From Chthoniobacterales bacterium (GTDB taxonomy: Bacteria; Verrucomicrobiota; Verrucomicrobiia; Chthoniobacterales; JAATET01), in assembly GCA_036569045.1 (NCBI GenBank), contig DATCRI010000054.1, positions 1-37,760 of the forward strand: a stretch of 37,760 nucleotides of DNA, read 5' to 3'. Made by a program: the position numbers and the translations under genes. Of the stretch, positions 1 through 7,394 are shown in pieces; position 1 is the stretch's first letter; every line of letters begins with the position of its first letter. The notes under the pieces are model-generated. The model worked only from the letters and a program-made list of their open reading frames with translations. It did no database searches and was not told the origin of the DNA.

Positions 1-1915
1 CGAGGGTCAATGTCGAAGTGCCGCCATTGCCGTTCTGAACCGCGTTGCCGGCAAGATTCGCAACAGTCACCGCGCCGAGCGTGCCCGTGCCATCCACCGT
101 GCCCTGGGTCAGCGTGATCGCAGGCGTGCTCGCCACCGAACTCGTCTGCAGGAGTTTCGCGCCGCTGCCGTTGATCGTGATACCGCTGCTGTTGTTGATC
201 GAGCCCGATCCGCTGAGAGCCAGCGTCCCCCCATTGATGGTGGTCGCTCCGGTGTAAGTGTTGGTCCCGGAGAGTGTCGCCGTGCCTCCACCGGACTTGG
301 TGACGGCAATCGTCCCCGTGCCGTCGCCAATCACGCCCGTGGATTGAGCAATGGAGCCGGCATTGTTGAAGGTAAGCGTCTGCGTGCCGCTGGAGCCGGA
401 AGTGATGTTGCCCGTCAAGTTCAGCGTGCCTCCAGTGACCTGGGTCACCGTCAGACCCTGGTTCAGGGTCGTCACGCCACTGAAGGTGGAGATATTGGCC
501 GTATTGCCGCCGATGGTAAATGTCGTGCCCGCATTGCCGAGAGCGCTGTTGTCGACACCCACCGTGATCGCACGACCAATGGTGAACGCACCGCCGGTCA
601 ACAGCTTCGGATTCATCGCCGTCCCGCTGCTGATGGTGGTGGCATCGCCCAGCACAATGGCCGACGAGGAATTGCCGAACGCGCCGTTGGCGCTCGCCAA
701 GGCATTCCTGCCCGCGATCAAAGAGCCGTCCCGAACCGTGACGGTGCTGGTAGCGCCAGCGAAAGAGTTGGCCCCGGAGAAGGTTTGGGAATTAGTTCCG
801 ACCTTGAGAATGGAAAGAACCTGGCCCGTGCCGTTCGCGCTCAGGACACCGGAGTAGGTAGCGTCATTCGCGCCGCCAATCGAATACAACGTAGTAGTGC
901 TGGAATTACCGTTAAACGCGTTGAAGTTTCCGGTTCCGCCGAAAGAACCAAAATTGTAGGTGCCCCCAACCTCCGTGCTGCCGTTTTGGAAGACCCAATT
1001 CACCGCTGAGCTTGTCGACGCCGTGTTTTTGATTCGCGGAGTTCCAAGGCCGCTTCCCAAAGTGATCGTGCCGCCGGTCATGTTATTGGCGGCGAATTGA
1101 ATCTGGACTGAGTTGTTATTGGTTCCAGAGCCGCCAAGCGTCAAATTGCCCGAGCCACTCAGGGTGCCGGTCAAGGTGATGTTAGCCCCTGTGCCCACCG
1201 TGATCGTCCCACCAGAGCTGGTGGCGACGATATTGTTGGCGATCGTGTCTGCTGTTGCAACTCTCAGAGTCCCCCCCTGCATGGTCACCGAGCCGGTTCC
1301 CAACGCGGCGCCATTCGCAGCAGTCAAAATGCCCCCATTGATTGTTGTGCCGCCGGAGTAAGTGTTCACACCGCTCAACGTCAGCGTGCCAGCCCCGGCC
1401 TTCGCGAGCGGACCGGAACCGCCGACGATGCTGGAAACGGCAAGCGTCGATCCCGTGCCCACCGTCCATGATTGGGCGCCTCCCAGAGTCAGTCCACCCC
1501 CTCCGCTGATGGTCGTCGTGCCGGTCGTCAGGGTGCTGGCATCAATACCACTCGTGCCTAGTGACAATGTGTTGGCCCCAAGAGCAAGCGTGTAGCCCGT
1601 CGTATTGAAAACCAAACCCAACGCCCCCAGATTCGCCCCAAGCGTCACCGTGCCCGCCGTGCCGGCGAAGGTGGCGATATCCGTCGCGCCCGTCGTGTCG
1701 CTCCATGCCACATTGCTGGCGCCATTCCACCAGTTTGTCGTGGTCGTATCCCAAGTGCCGGTGCCGCCAAGCCCGCCGCCACCGGTTTGATCCCAGGAAA
1801 GATTGGCCGCACGTGCACTTGAAAGCACACCTAGAGCGAGACCAACCGAGAAAACGCCACCTGCGACCAACTTGGAACGCAGGAAGGCCCGATGAAACGA
1901 AAGGGCTTCAGACAT
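1..1915 (-). CDS. Autotransporter-associated beta-strand repeat surface protein, partial (C-terminus beyond the left edge)
   Basis: An open frame runs without a stop from an ATG at 1915 down to the left edge, about 638 codons. The N-terminus (MSEALSFHRAF...) has a basic stretch, a hydrophobic core (about residues 18-32) and an SARA-A type cleavage site near residue 36, so export is likely. The mature part opens with the Trp/Gly-rich signature of this family (GTGTWD, then NWWNG and AWSD). It is followed by Gly/Thr/Ser-rich parallel-beta repeats such as GVNTYSGGTTINGG and GTNTYTGATTINGG. It shares a WVFQN...FGS block and overall plan with the next gene upstream (2010-3695), so the two are probably paralogues. 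No catalytic motif is visible; a structural or adhesive role at the cell surface is inferred. The C-terminus, which would show a PEP-CTERM or autotransporter barrel, is not in the window. No Shine-Dalgarno precedes the ATG. Confidence 0.88.
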   Translation of the reverse strand, partial: MSEALSFHRAFLRSKLVAGGVFSVGLALGVLSSARAANLSWDQTGGGGLGGTGTWDTTTTNWWNGASNVAWSDTTGATDIATFAGTAGTVTLGANLGALGLVFNTTGYTLALGANTLSLGTSGIDASTLTTGTTTISGGGGLTLGGAQSWTVGTGSTLAVSSIVGGSGPLAKAGAGTLTLSGVNTYSGGTTINGGILTAANGAALGTGSVTMQGGTLRVATADTIANNIVATSSGGTITVGTGANITLTGTLSGSGNLTLGGSGTNNNSVQIQFAANNMTGGTITLGSGLGTPRIKNTASTSSAVNWVFQNGSTEVGGTYNFGSFGGTGNFNAFNGNSSTTTLYSIGGANDATYSGVLSANGTGQVLSILKVGTNSQTFSGANSFAGATSTVTVRDGSLIAGRNALASANGAFGNSSSAIVLGDATTISSGTAMNPKLLTGGAFTIGRAITVGVDNSALGNAGTTFTIGGNTANISTFSGVTTLNQGLTVTQVTGGTLNLTGNITSGSSGTQTLTFNNAGSIAQSTGVIGDGTGTIAVTKSGGGTATLSGTNTYTGATTINGGTLALSGSGSINNSSGITINGSGAKLLQTSSVASTPAITLTQGTVDGTGTLGAVTVANLAGNAVQNGNGGTSTLTL

Positions 1916-1951
1916 AATGGGGGGATGTGGGGGACTTCTGGGGGAAAAGAA

Positions 1952-1980
1952 GCGGCCCTCATATATTAAATGAGGGCCGC
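1952..1980 (-). terminator. Hairpin terminator of the PEP-CTERM gene
   Basis: Two perfectly complementary 10-base arms, GCGGCCCTCA (1952-1961) and TGAGGGCCGC (1971-1980), flank a 9-base AT-rich loop. Read on the - strand the stem lies 29 bases after the stop codon of the gene ending at 2010 and is followed by TTCTTTT, a modest U-tract. It should end transcription of that gene before the next - strand gene, which begins at 1915. If so, the two paralogues are separately transcribed, or linked only by readthrough. Confidence 0.75.
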
Positions 1981-2009
1981 AGAAAATACAAATTGTTTTT
2001 TTTACGAAA

Positions 2010-3695
2010 CTAGGCTTGCTGGTTGCGGCGGCGCATGAAGACCATCACACCGAGCAGCCCCACGATCGCGAGCGCGAACTGATGCGGCTCAGGAACCACC
2101 GTAAGTGTTCCACCCAGAGCGCCTGCATCCACGAAGTTGGAGCCACCAAAGAAGGTATTGAGCTGAGCGGCCGTGTAAGATCCCGGGGTGAGAGTCAGCG
2201 ATCCGTTGGTAACACTACCCAGCACATCGCTTCCGGTGAAATTCATGTTGATGGTCGAATTCCCCGCGAAGGTAAGTGTCGCGGAATCTCCAAAGGACAC
2301 AGCGCTTCCAAGAGTCAAAACCACCGGACTTGTTCCATCCAAGGTCACATTACCCGTGCCGAGCGTGCCCGTGCCCGAAGTGGCGAGCGTGCCACCACTA
2401 ACCAGCGTGCCGGCGGTGTAGGTATTGGCGCCGGAGAGCGTCAAAGTGCCACTGCCGACCTTGGTCAGGGCCAACAATGCGGTGGGAGTAAAGGTGTTCG
2501 CGGCAAGGATGCCCGAGAAGGTGTCATTCGAGCCCAACGCACCCGCCGAGATCGTCTTGGTTCCGGCGATGTTTGCTTGGATGTGCCCATTTCCGGTCAT
2601 CGAGCCGAACGAAATCGTGGCGGAGCCGGCATAATCCAGCGTGGTTCTGCCTGCAGTCGTGTTTTGAAAGACCCAACTGGCGGCAGCGCTGCCTCCGTTC
2701 GCATTGCCGAAACGAACGACGGCATTCCCATTATTCGCCTGCGTGAACGTGCCAGTATAGCCGCTGTTATTTCCACTAAGAAATACGGTAGTGGCGGTTG
2801 GTGGCGCGCTTCGATTGATGTTGCCACTCCCGGTGATATTGCCAGCGATCGTAAGATCTCGACCATTGGTAGTTAGAGTTGAAGTGGTGCCGGTTTGCGC
2901 CACGATATTATTCGCGATCGAGACATTCGCCCCACCAGCGCCTTGCAAGGTGCCGCCATTCAGCGTGACCGCGCCCGTTCCGAGAGCGTTGTTGTTTCGA
3001 ACTTCCAGAATGCCCGCAGTGACCGTCGTGCCGCCGCTGTAGGTGTTGGCACCGCTCAAGGCCCATTTCCCAGCGCCCGACTTGGAAATCGCGACAGTGC
3101 TCGTGCCATTGCTGATAATACCGGTGATCACATTTGTGACGGTATTTGTGCCGGCAACGCCGGTATTCGCACCATTGAGCGTCAGGGTTGTAGTGCCCCC
3201 CACCACAGCGCTGGTCACCGTCGTGCCAATGCTCAAAGTGTGATTCGTGTTCGTGGAACCCGCCGTAAAGGCGTAGTCACCCTGCAAGGTGATCGCCGAG
3301 TTGACGTTATCGACGAAAGTGTTGCTGCCCGCGCCGCTGGTCTGGATCGTTCCGCCCGCGCTCAAAAGCAGGTTGCCGCCACTCAGCGTGTAGGCAAAAC
3401 TATTGCCGGAGAAATTGATTCCGGAAACATTGCGATTCGCATCGACCGTCACAGTGCGCGCGGCGGTAATGACCGATCCAAATGTCGCCGTATCGGTGCT
3501 GGTCGTCGAACTGGTTGAGCCAGGTGCCGCTGCCGGATTCCAAGCCGCGTCTGTCGCCCAAGAGTCGGCTGCGTCGACATTCCACGTCGCATCCGCAGCG
3601 CGTGCGATTGGTGTAAGGAGCGCCAGCCCCGCGAAGGAGGCAGCGAGGCCACCCGTCAAGTGGCGAGCTGAACGACGGAAGTGTTTTGAAGACAT
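2010..3695 (-). CDS. PEP-CTERM-anchored autotransporter-associated beta-strand repeat protein
   Basis: This 561-residue protein has an N-terminal signal peptide (basic RRSAR, then a hydrophobic core, cleavage near ARA-A at about residue 33). A long Gly/Ser/Thr/Asn-rich body contains repeats of the form LSGANTYSGGTTVTAG and LSGANTYTAGTLVSGG. The C-terminus is a textbook PEP-CTERM signal: VPEP, a hydrophobic helix of about 18 residues, then the basic cluster RRRNQQA. In known systems such tails are cut by an exosortase and the protein is handed to the cell surface or exopolysaccharide. No exosortase gene is in the window. The body is predicted to form a parallel beta-helix; adhesion or matrix structure is inferred, with no enzymatic motif. 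The start at 3695 is chosen because it gives the signal peptide directly; there is no Shine-Dalgarno before it. Confidence 0.92.
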   Translation of the reverse strand: MSSKHFRRSARHLTGGLAASFAGLALLTPIARAADATWNVDAADSWATDAAWNPAAAPGSTSSTTSTDTATFGSVITAARTVTVDANRNVSGINFSGNSFAYTLSGGNLLLSAGGTIQTSGAGSNTFVDNVNSAITLQGDYAFTAGSTNTNHTLSIGTTVTSAVVGGTTTLTLNGANTGVAGTNTVTNVITGIISNGTSTVAISKSGAGKWALSGANTYSGGTTVTAGILEVRNNNALGTGAVTLNGGTLQGAGGANVSIANNIVAQTGTTSTLTTNGRDLTIAGNITGSGNINRSAPPTATTVFLSGNNSGYTGTFTQANNGNAVVRFGNANGGSAAASWVFQNTTAGRTTLDYAGSATISFGSMTGNGHIQANIAGTKTISAGALGSNDTFSGILAANTFTPTALLALTKVGSGTLTLSGANTYTAGTLVSGGTLATSGTGTLGTGNVTLDGTSPVVLTLGSAVSFGDSATLTFAGNSTINMNFTGSDVLGSVTNGSLTLTPGSYTAAQLNTFFGGSNFVDAGALGGTLTVVPEPHQFALAIVGLLGVMVFMRRRNQQA

Positions 3696-4298
3696 ATTTG
3701 GATTGATGATGAGGGGTTAATGAATCTTGTCGGAGGAAAGGGGCCGATGAAAGCGCGTCATTAATTAGGAGCTTTCCCGCGTCTTTGCTAGACGCATAAA
3801 AGTCGCATGATTGTCACTAGAACATTCCGCTCTGCGCATTGATCTTTTGATCCACAAGGGATGATGCCAACGATCACCTCCCTTATCTGCCCCCCGGCGT
3901 GTCGTCAATGAGGTTGATCCAAACCCCCGGCGCAACACCTGCCGGAGAAAGTCGATGCTCCCTCGCATTTCCCTCCTGCTTTGATCCATCGCGATCTGAG
4001 ATTCCGTTCACGACAGCCGCGTTGCCACGCTGCGATGCGGAAAAACAGGGGACAGAGGAAGCATCCCGCGGGATTTGGTGAAATTCCGCTTTCTCCCAAG
4101 GGGCGCATGCGACAAACGTGTGGCGTGACAACTTCCGAAATCTGGCCCTTACTGCAGCCTCCCGAAAGCCGGTGCGTTGCGTCTGACACCAGTCGTCAAA
4201 GTCAGGTCTTTCTCCCCCCATCCCCGAAGACAGAAATCCCCTTTGCGGCCCTCTTGTGCCGCGAGCCGGGTGCATTGTTCTTCGCCACCCCCAAACAC
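3696..4298. promoter_or_regulatory. Gene-free divergent control region with three TTGATCCA octamers
   Basis: About 600 bases separate the start of the - strand PEP-CTERM gene (3695) from the chosen start of the + strand lyase (4299). I see no credible gene. The octamer TTGATCCA occurs three times in the same orientation at 3847-3854, 3914-3921 and 3981-3988, exactly 67 bases apart each time, while the flanks are not similar. A 6-bp hairpin (GCGTCT/AGACGC, 3779-3795) lies in the likely leader of the - strand gene. A 12-base palindrome (ATCCCGCGGGAT) lies at 4063-4074. No confident -35/-10 pair could be picked. A shared regulatory role for the octamers is inference. Confidence 0.4.
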
Positions 4299-7145
4299 AT
4301 GAAAAAACTTGTTGTATTCACGGCCGTTGCGCTTTTCGGCGCAATGGCTTCCCCCGCGCGTGCCTATACGCACCCTTGTATTCCGCAAACCGCCGAGGAC
4401 CTGGCTTTCATCAAGGCCAGCCTCAATCAGGAGCCGTGGAAGTCCGGCTACGCCGCGCTCGCGGCCACGAGCACTGCCCAGCTCAACTGGCAAATGGACG
4501 GCCCCTACGCGCAGGTCAGTCGGAAGGGATCCTACGACGCCAACCTCACCGCATGGGGGAATTCCATGAACGCCGTGTATAACCTCGCGCGGATGTGGTA
4601 TTTCACCGGCAACGAGGACTATGCCAAAAAGGCCCGCGACATCCTCATCGCGTGGGCGACCACCAACACCACCTTCAATGGCAACGAAGCCGGCCTCGCC
4701 CTTGGTGACGCCGCTTACGCCTGGGGCGGCGGCGCGAGCATCCTGCGCGGCACCTGGCCCGGATGGACGGCCGCGGACACGGCCGCGGTCCAAAACTACT
4801 TCGCGAACGTCTTCTGGCCGAATTGCCAGTCGAACTTGAACGTCACCGGTCCCTGCAACAAAGGCGACATCGCCAAGGAGGCCGGCATCGCCATCGCCGT
4901 TTTCTGCGACGACACCGCGAAGTTCGACCATGTCGTCAATCTTTACCGCACCTACTACGGCTCCGGCCTGATGGATACCCTGCCCACCGGCCAGTTGGGC
5001 GAGACGGGCCGCGACGGGGGCCACGCCTTCGGTTCCCTCAACGCCCTGGCCTTCGTGGCCGAGGTCGCCTATAAACAAGGCGTCGACCTCTTCTCGGAAT
5101 TGGACAACCGGCTGCTGGCCTGCGGCGAATACTACTCCCGCAACACCTACACCACCGACAATCCCTACGTTCCTTTCGGCACCATCGATTGGCAGTGGAT
5201 GAACAATGCGGCCGGACCCTACGTCGCCGATCGCGGCGCCTTTTACATCCTCCAAAACGCCTACAGACACCGCAAGAACCTGCCCACTCCCTGGATCGAC
5301 CGCAAACTCCAGGATCAGCCCGTTAATAATAGCAACTGGATGAGTGCCAGGACGGCCGACCACACCACCGCCCCCGCGTTGTCACCGGTCACCTTCCCGG
5401 CGGTTTCGCCGGCCTCGAGCGGCCTGACCCTGACCACCCTCGGCAGCCAGACCTCGGGCCGCAGCCTCTCGTATTCGAATGGCACCTGGACGATGACCGG
5501 ACTCGGGAACGGAGTCTGGCAGAATACGGCTGATGACTGCCAGTTCGCCTACGCCACGATGACCGGCGACTGCGCCATGGTGGCCAGGGTGAACTCGTTC
5601 ACCTATTCCGGCTCCAATAACGGCAAGGCGGGCCTGATGATCCGCGACAACCTTATCAACACCATTTCGCAGCGCGCCTGGGTCGGCGTCGTGCCCGCGG
5701 CCACCAATCTGATGGAATCCCACGTGCGGGGCTTTACCGAAAACGGGAGCTACGACACCCATTCGCACCAGTGGTCCCCTGCCCAGGCACTGCCCTACTG
5801 GTTCAAGATCGAACGCCGGGGCAAGCAGATTACCACCTTCGTTTCGGGGGACGGCGCCAGCTGGTCGCCGCAGACCTGCTCCTATTACGGCAATCTCCCG
5901 TCCACCCTCTATATCGGCCTGCACATCAGCAGCGGGAATGCCACGCCCGTTACGGCCACCTTTGACAACGTGGCCTTCACCGGTGGAAGCGGCGGCCCGG
6001 TGACAATTCCGCCCACCCCGAAGGGCGTGATCGCCAACGGCTCCATCAAAGCCATTACCGTGCGCTGGCTGGCCTCCTTTGGCGCCACGTCCTACGACCT
6101 GCTCCGCTCGACCACCTCGGGCTCCGGCTACACCGCCCTTGCCAGCAACCTCTCCGGCACGAGCTACGTGGACACGACGGCGGCCGCCGGCACGACCTAC
6201 TACTATGTCGTCCGCGCGAAAAACTCCGCCGGCACCAGTGGCAATTCGCCCCAGCACTACAGCGCTCGAATGACCTCGCCGATGGTGAACATCGCCTTCA
6301 GTGGCACCTCGACGGCCAGTTTCAACCAGGGCTCCTCCACGGAAGGCTCCGCCAAGGCCTTCGACGGCAACCCAGGCTCCAAGTGGTATGGCTACAATTC
6401 GCCGACGGGCTGGCTCCAGTATGATTTCGGCGCCAGCAACGCACAGGTCGTCAAACGTTACACCATCAACAGCGCTGACGTGGCCACGCGCGACCCGAAA
6501 GACTGGCAGTTCCAAGGCTCCCAGGACGGCTCCACCTGGACGACGCTGGACACGCAGAGCGGCCAGTCCTTCCTGGTCGTCATGTCGCAGAACACGTATA
6601 ACATCGGCAACACCACCGCCTACCGCTACTACCGGATCAACGTCACCGCCAACAATGGGGCCACTGGCACGGCAATCGCCGAACTCGGCCTGTGGAGCGA
6701 CAGCGGACAAACCATCCCCGATGGCATCTACCGCATCGTCAGCCGCAAGAGCACCAAGGTCCTCGACCTCGTCAATGGCGGCACCGCCGACGGCACCGAT
6801 GCCACCCAGTGGGGCTGGAACGGCGGCGATGACCAGAAATGGACCCTCACCTACCTGGGCAATGGCCAATACAAAGCCGTGGGTGTCGCCAGTAGCAAGT
6901 TGCTCGAAGTCACGGGCGCATCCACCAGCAATGGCGCCGTCGTGCAGGTCATGACCTCGAACAATAACAACTGCCAAAAATGGACGGTTGCTCCTTCGGG
7001 CGACGGAGCCTTCCAGCTTCTGAACGTGAACAGCGCCAAAGCCATGGACGTCGCCAGCGGAAGCACCGCCGACGGAGCGGGCATCATCCAGTGGCCTTAC
7101 AGCGGAGCCGACAATCAGCAGTGGAGGTTCGGCCTCACCCAGTAA
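4299..7145 (+). CDS. Secreted multidomain polysaccharide lyase (alginate-lyase superfamily) with FN3, F5/8-type C and ricin-type modules
   Basis: From the ATG at 4299 the protein has 948 residues. Residues 1-22 are a clear signal peptide (MKKLVVFTAVALFG..., cleavage after ARA). This is why I prefer it to the in-frame upstream ATG at 3981, which adds an unlikely Arg/Pro-rich leader. Residues 23 to about 345 resemble the alpha-toroid alginate-lyase superfamily. Visible marks are WGNSMNAVYNLARMWYF, a TGP..KGDI segment and GETGRDGGHA, reminiscent of the RDxxH motif of PL38-like lyases. Then follow a concanavalin-like beta-sandwich (about 360-564), fibronectin type III (567-650), an F5/8-type C/CBM32-like module (660-802) and a ricin-type beta-trefoil (807-947) with QKW and NQQW repeats. 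It probably cleaves uronate polysaccharide outside the cytoplasm while the C-terminal modules hold on to substrate. The exact substrate (alginate, glucuronan or other) cannot be fixed from sequence. Confidence 0.85.
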   Translation: MKKLVVFTAVALFGAMASPARAYTHPCIPQTAEDLAFIKASLNQEPWKSGYAALAATSTAQLNWQMDGPYAQVSRKGSYDANLTAWGNSMNAVYNLARMWYFTGNEDYAKKARDILIAWATTNTTFNGNEAGLALGDAAYAWGGGASILRGTWPGWTAADTAAVQNYFANVFWPNCQSNLNVTGPCNKGDIAKEAGIAIAVFCDDTAKFDHVVNLYRTYYGSGLMDTLPTGQLGETGRDGGHAFGSLNALAFVAEVAYKQGVDLFSELDNRLLACGEYYSRNTYTTDNPYVPFGTIDWQWMNNAAGPYVADRGAFYILQNAYRHRKNLPTPWIDRKLQDQPVNNSNWMSARTADHTTAPALSPVTFPAVSPASSGLTLTTLGSQTSGRSLSYSNGTWTMTGLGNGVWQNTADDCQFAYATMTGDCAMVARVNSFTYSGSNNGKAGLMIRDNLINTISQRAWVGVVPAATNLMESHVRGFTENGSYDTHSHQWSPAQALPYWFKIERRGKQITTFVSGDGASWSPQTCSYYGNLPSTLYIGLHISSGNATPVTATFDNVAFTGGSGGPVTIPPTPKGVIANGSIKAITVRWLASFGATSYDLLRSTTSGSGYTALASNLSGTSYVDTTAAAGTTYYYVVRAKNSAGTSGNSPQHYSARMTSPMVNIAFSGTSTASFNQGSSTEGSAKAFDGNPGSKWYGYNSPTGWLQYDFGASNAQVVKRYTINSADVATRDPKDWQFQGSQDGSTWTTLDTQSGQSFLVVMSQNTYNIGNTTAYRYYRINVTANNGATGTAIAELGLWSDSGQTIPDGIYRIVSRKSTKVLDLVNGGTADGTDATQWGWNGGDDQKWTLTYLGNGQYKAVGVASSKLLEVTGASTSNGAVVQVMTSNNNNCQKWTVAPSGDGAFQLLNVNSAKAMDVASGSTADGAGIIQWPYSGADNQQWRFGLTQ

Positions 7146-7198
7146 CCGCAGCCGACTCCGCCGCGCCTCGCCAAGGCGCGGTGGCAGGGTCACTCACC

Positions 7199-7237
7199 AG
7201 GAGCGCCGCGTCCAACCCGCGGCGCTCCTTCGTTTTT
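7199..7237 (+). terminator. Rho-independent terminator of the lyase gene
   Basis: A perfect 12-bp stem, AGGAGCGCCGCG (7199-7210) with CGCGGCGCTCCT (7218-7229), closes a 7-base loop and is followed by TCGTTTTT. It lies 54 bases after the stop codon of the lyase. A smaller hairpin, CCGCGCC/GGCGCGG around 7161-7181, stands just before it. Confidence 0.85.
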
Positions 7238-7239
7238 CC

Positions 7240-7391
7240 GGGGACGCCGGCACGAGAAATCCCCATCCCGGGGAGGGAGATCTCGCTGCTGGCGTCCCAC
7301 GTTTTTGTCTCGCGACCTTCGTTCCCGGGAGGGCGAGGCTCCCGCCGAGCCGGGAATCAAGTGGACTCAGCGGGAGCTTCGCCCTCCCTGC
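7240..7391. repeat. Two-hairpin intergenic repeat element (EGEAPAEP type)
   Basis: The spacer between two convergent genes is almost entirely made of two imperfect inverted repeats. In the first, GGGACGCC near 7241 pairs with GGCGTCCC near 7290, with further pairing inside (CGAGA with TCTCG, TCCCC with GGGGA). In the second, GGGAGGGCGAGGCTCCCG (7327-7344) pairs with CGGGAGCTTCGCCCTCCC (7371-7388) with one small bulge. The + strand of the second arm reads REGEAPAEP, a peptide I recall from many spurious translations in Verrucomicrobia and related genomes, which suggests a dispersed REP-like family. It may also act as a two-way transcription stop for the GH51 operon, whose last stop codon is at 7395. 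Confidence 0.6.
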
Positions 7392-7394
7392 GTT

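Noticed and set aside
3981-4298. N-terminal extension of the lyase from an ATG at 3981
   Set aside because: The extension is basic and Pro-rich and would bury the evident signal peptide at 4299. The region also contains one of the spaced octamers, so it is more likely non-coding.
5382-7193. A 603-codon open frame on the - strand opposite the lyase
   Set aside because: It is Gly/Ala/Arg/Val-rich with no recognisable domain, fully antisense to a well-supported gene, and explained by GC-rich third positions of the lyase frame.
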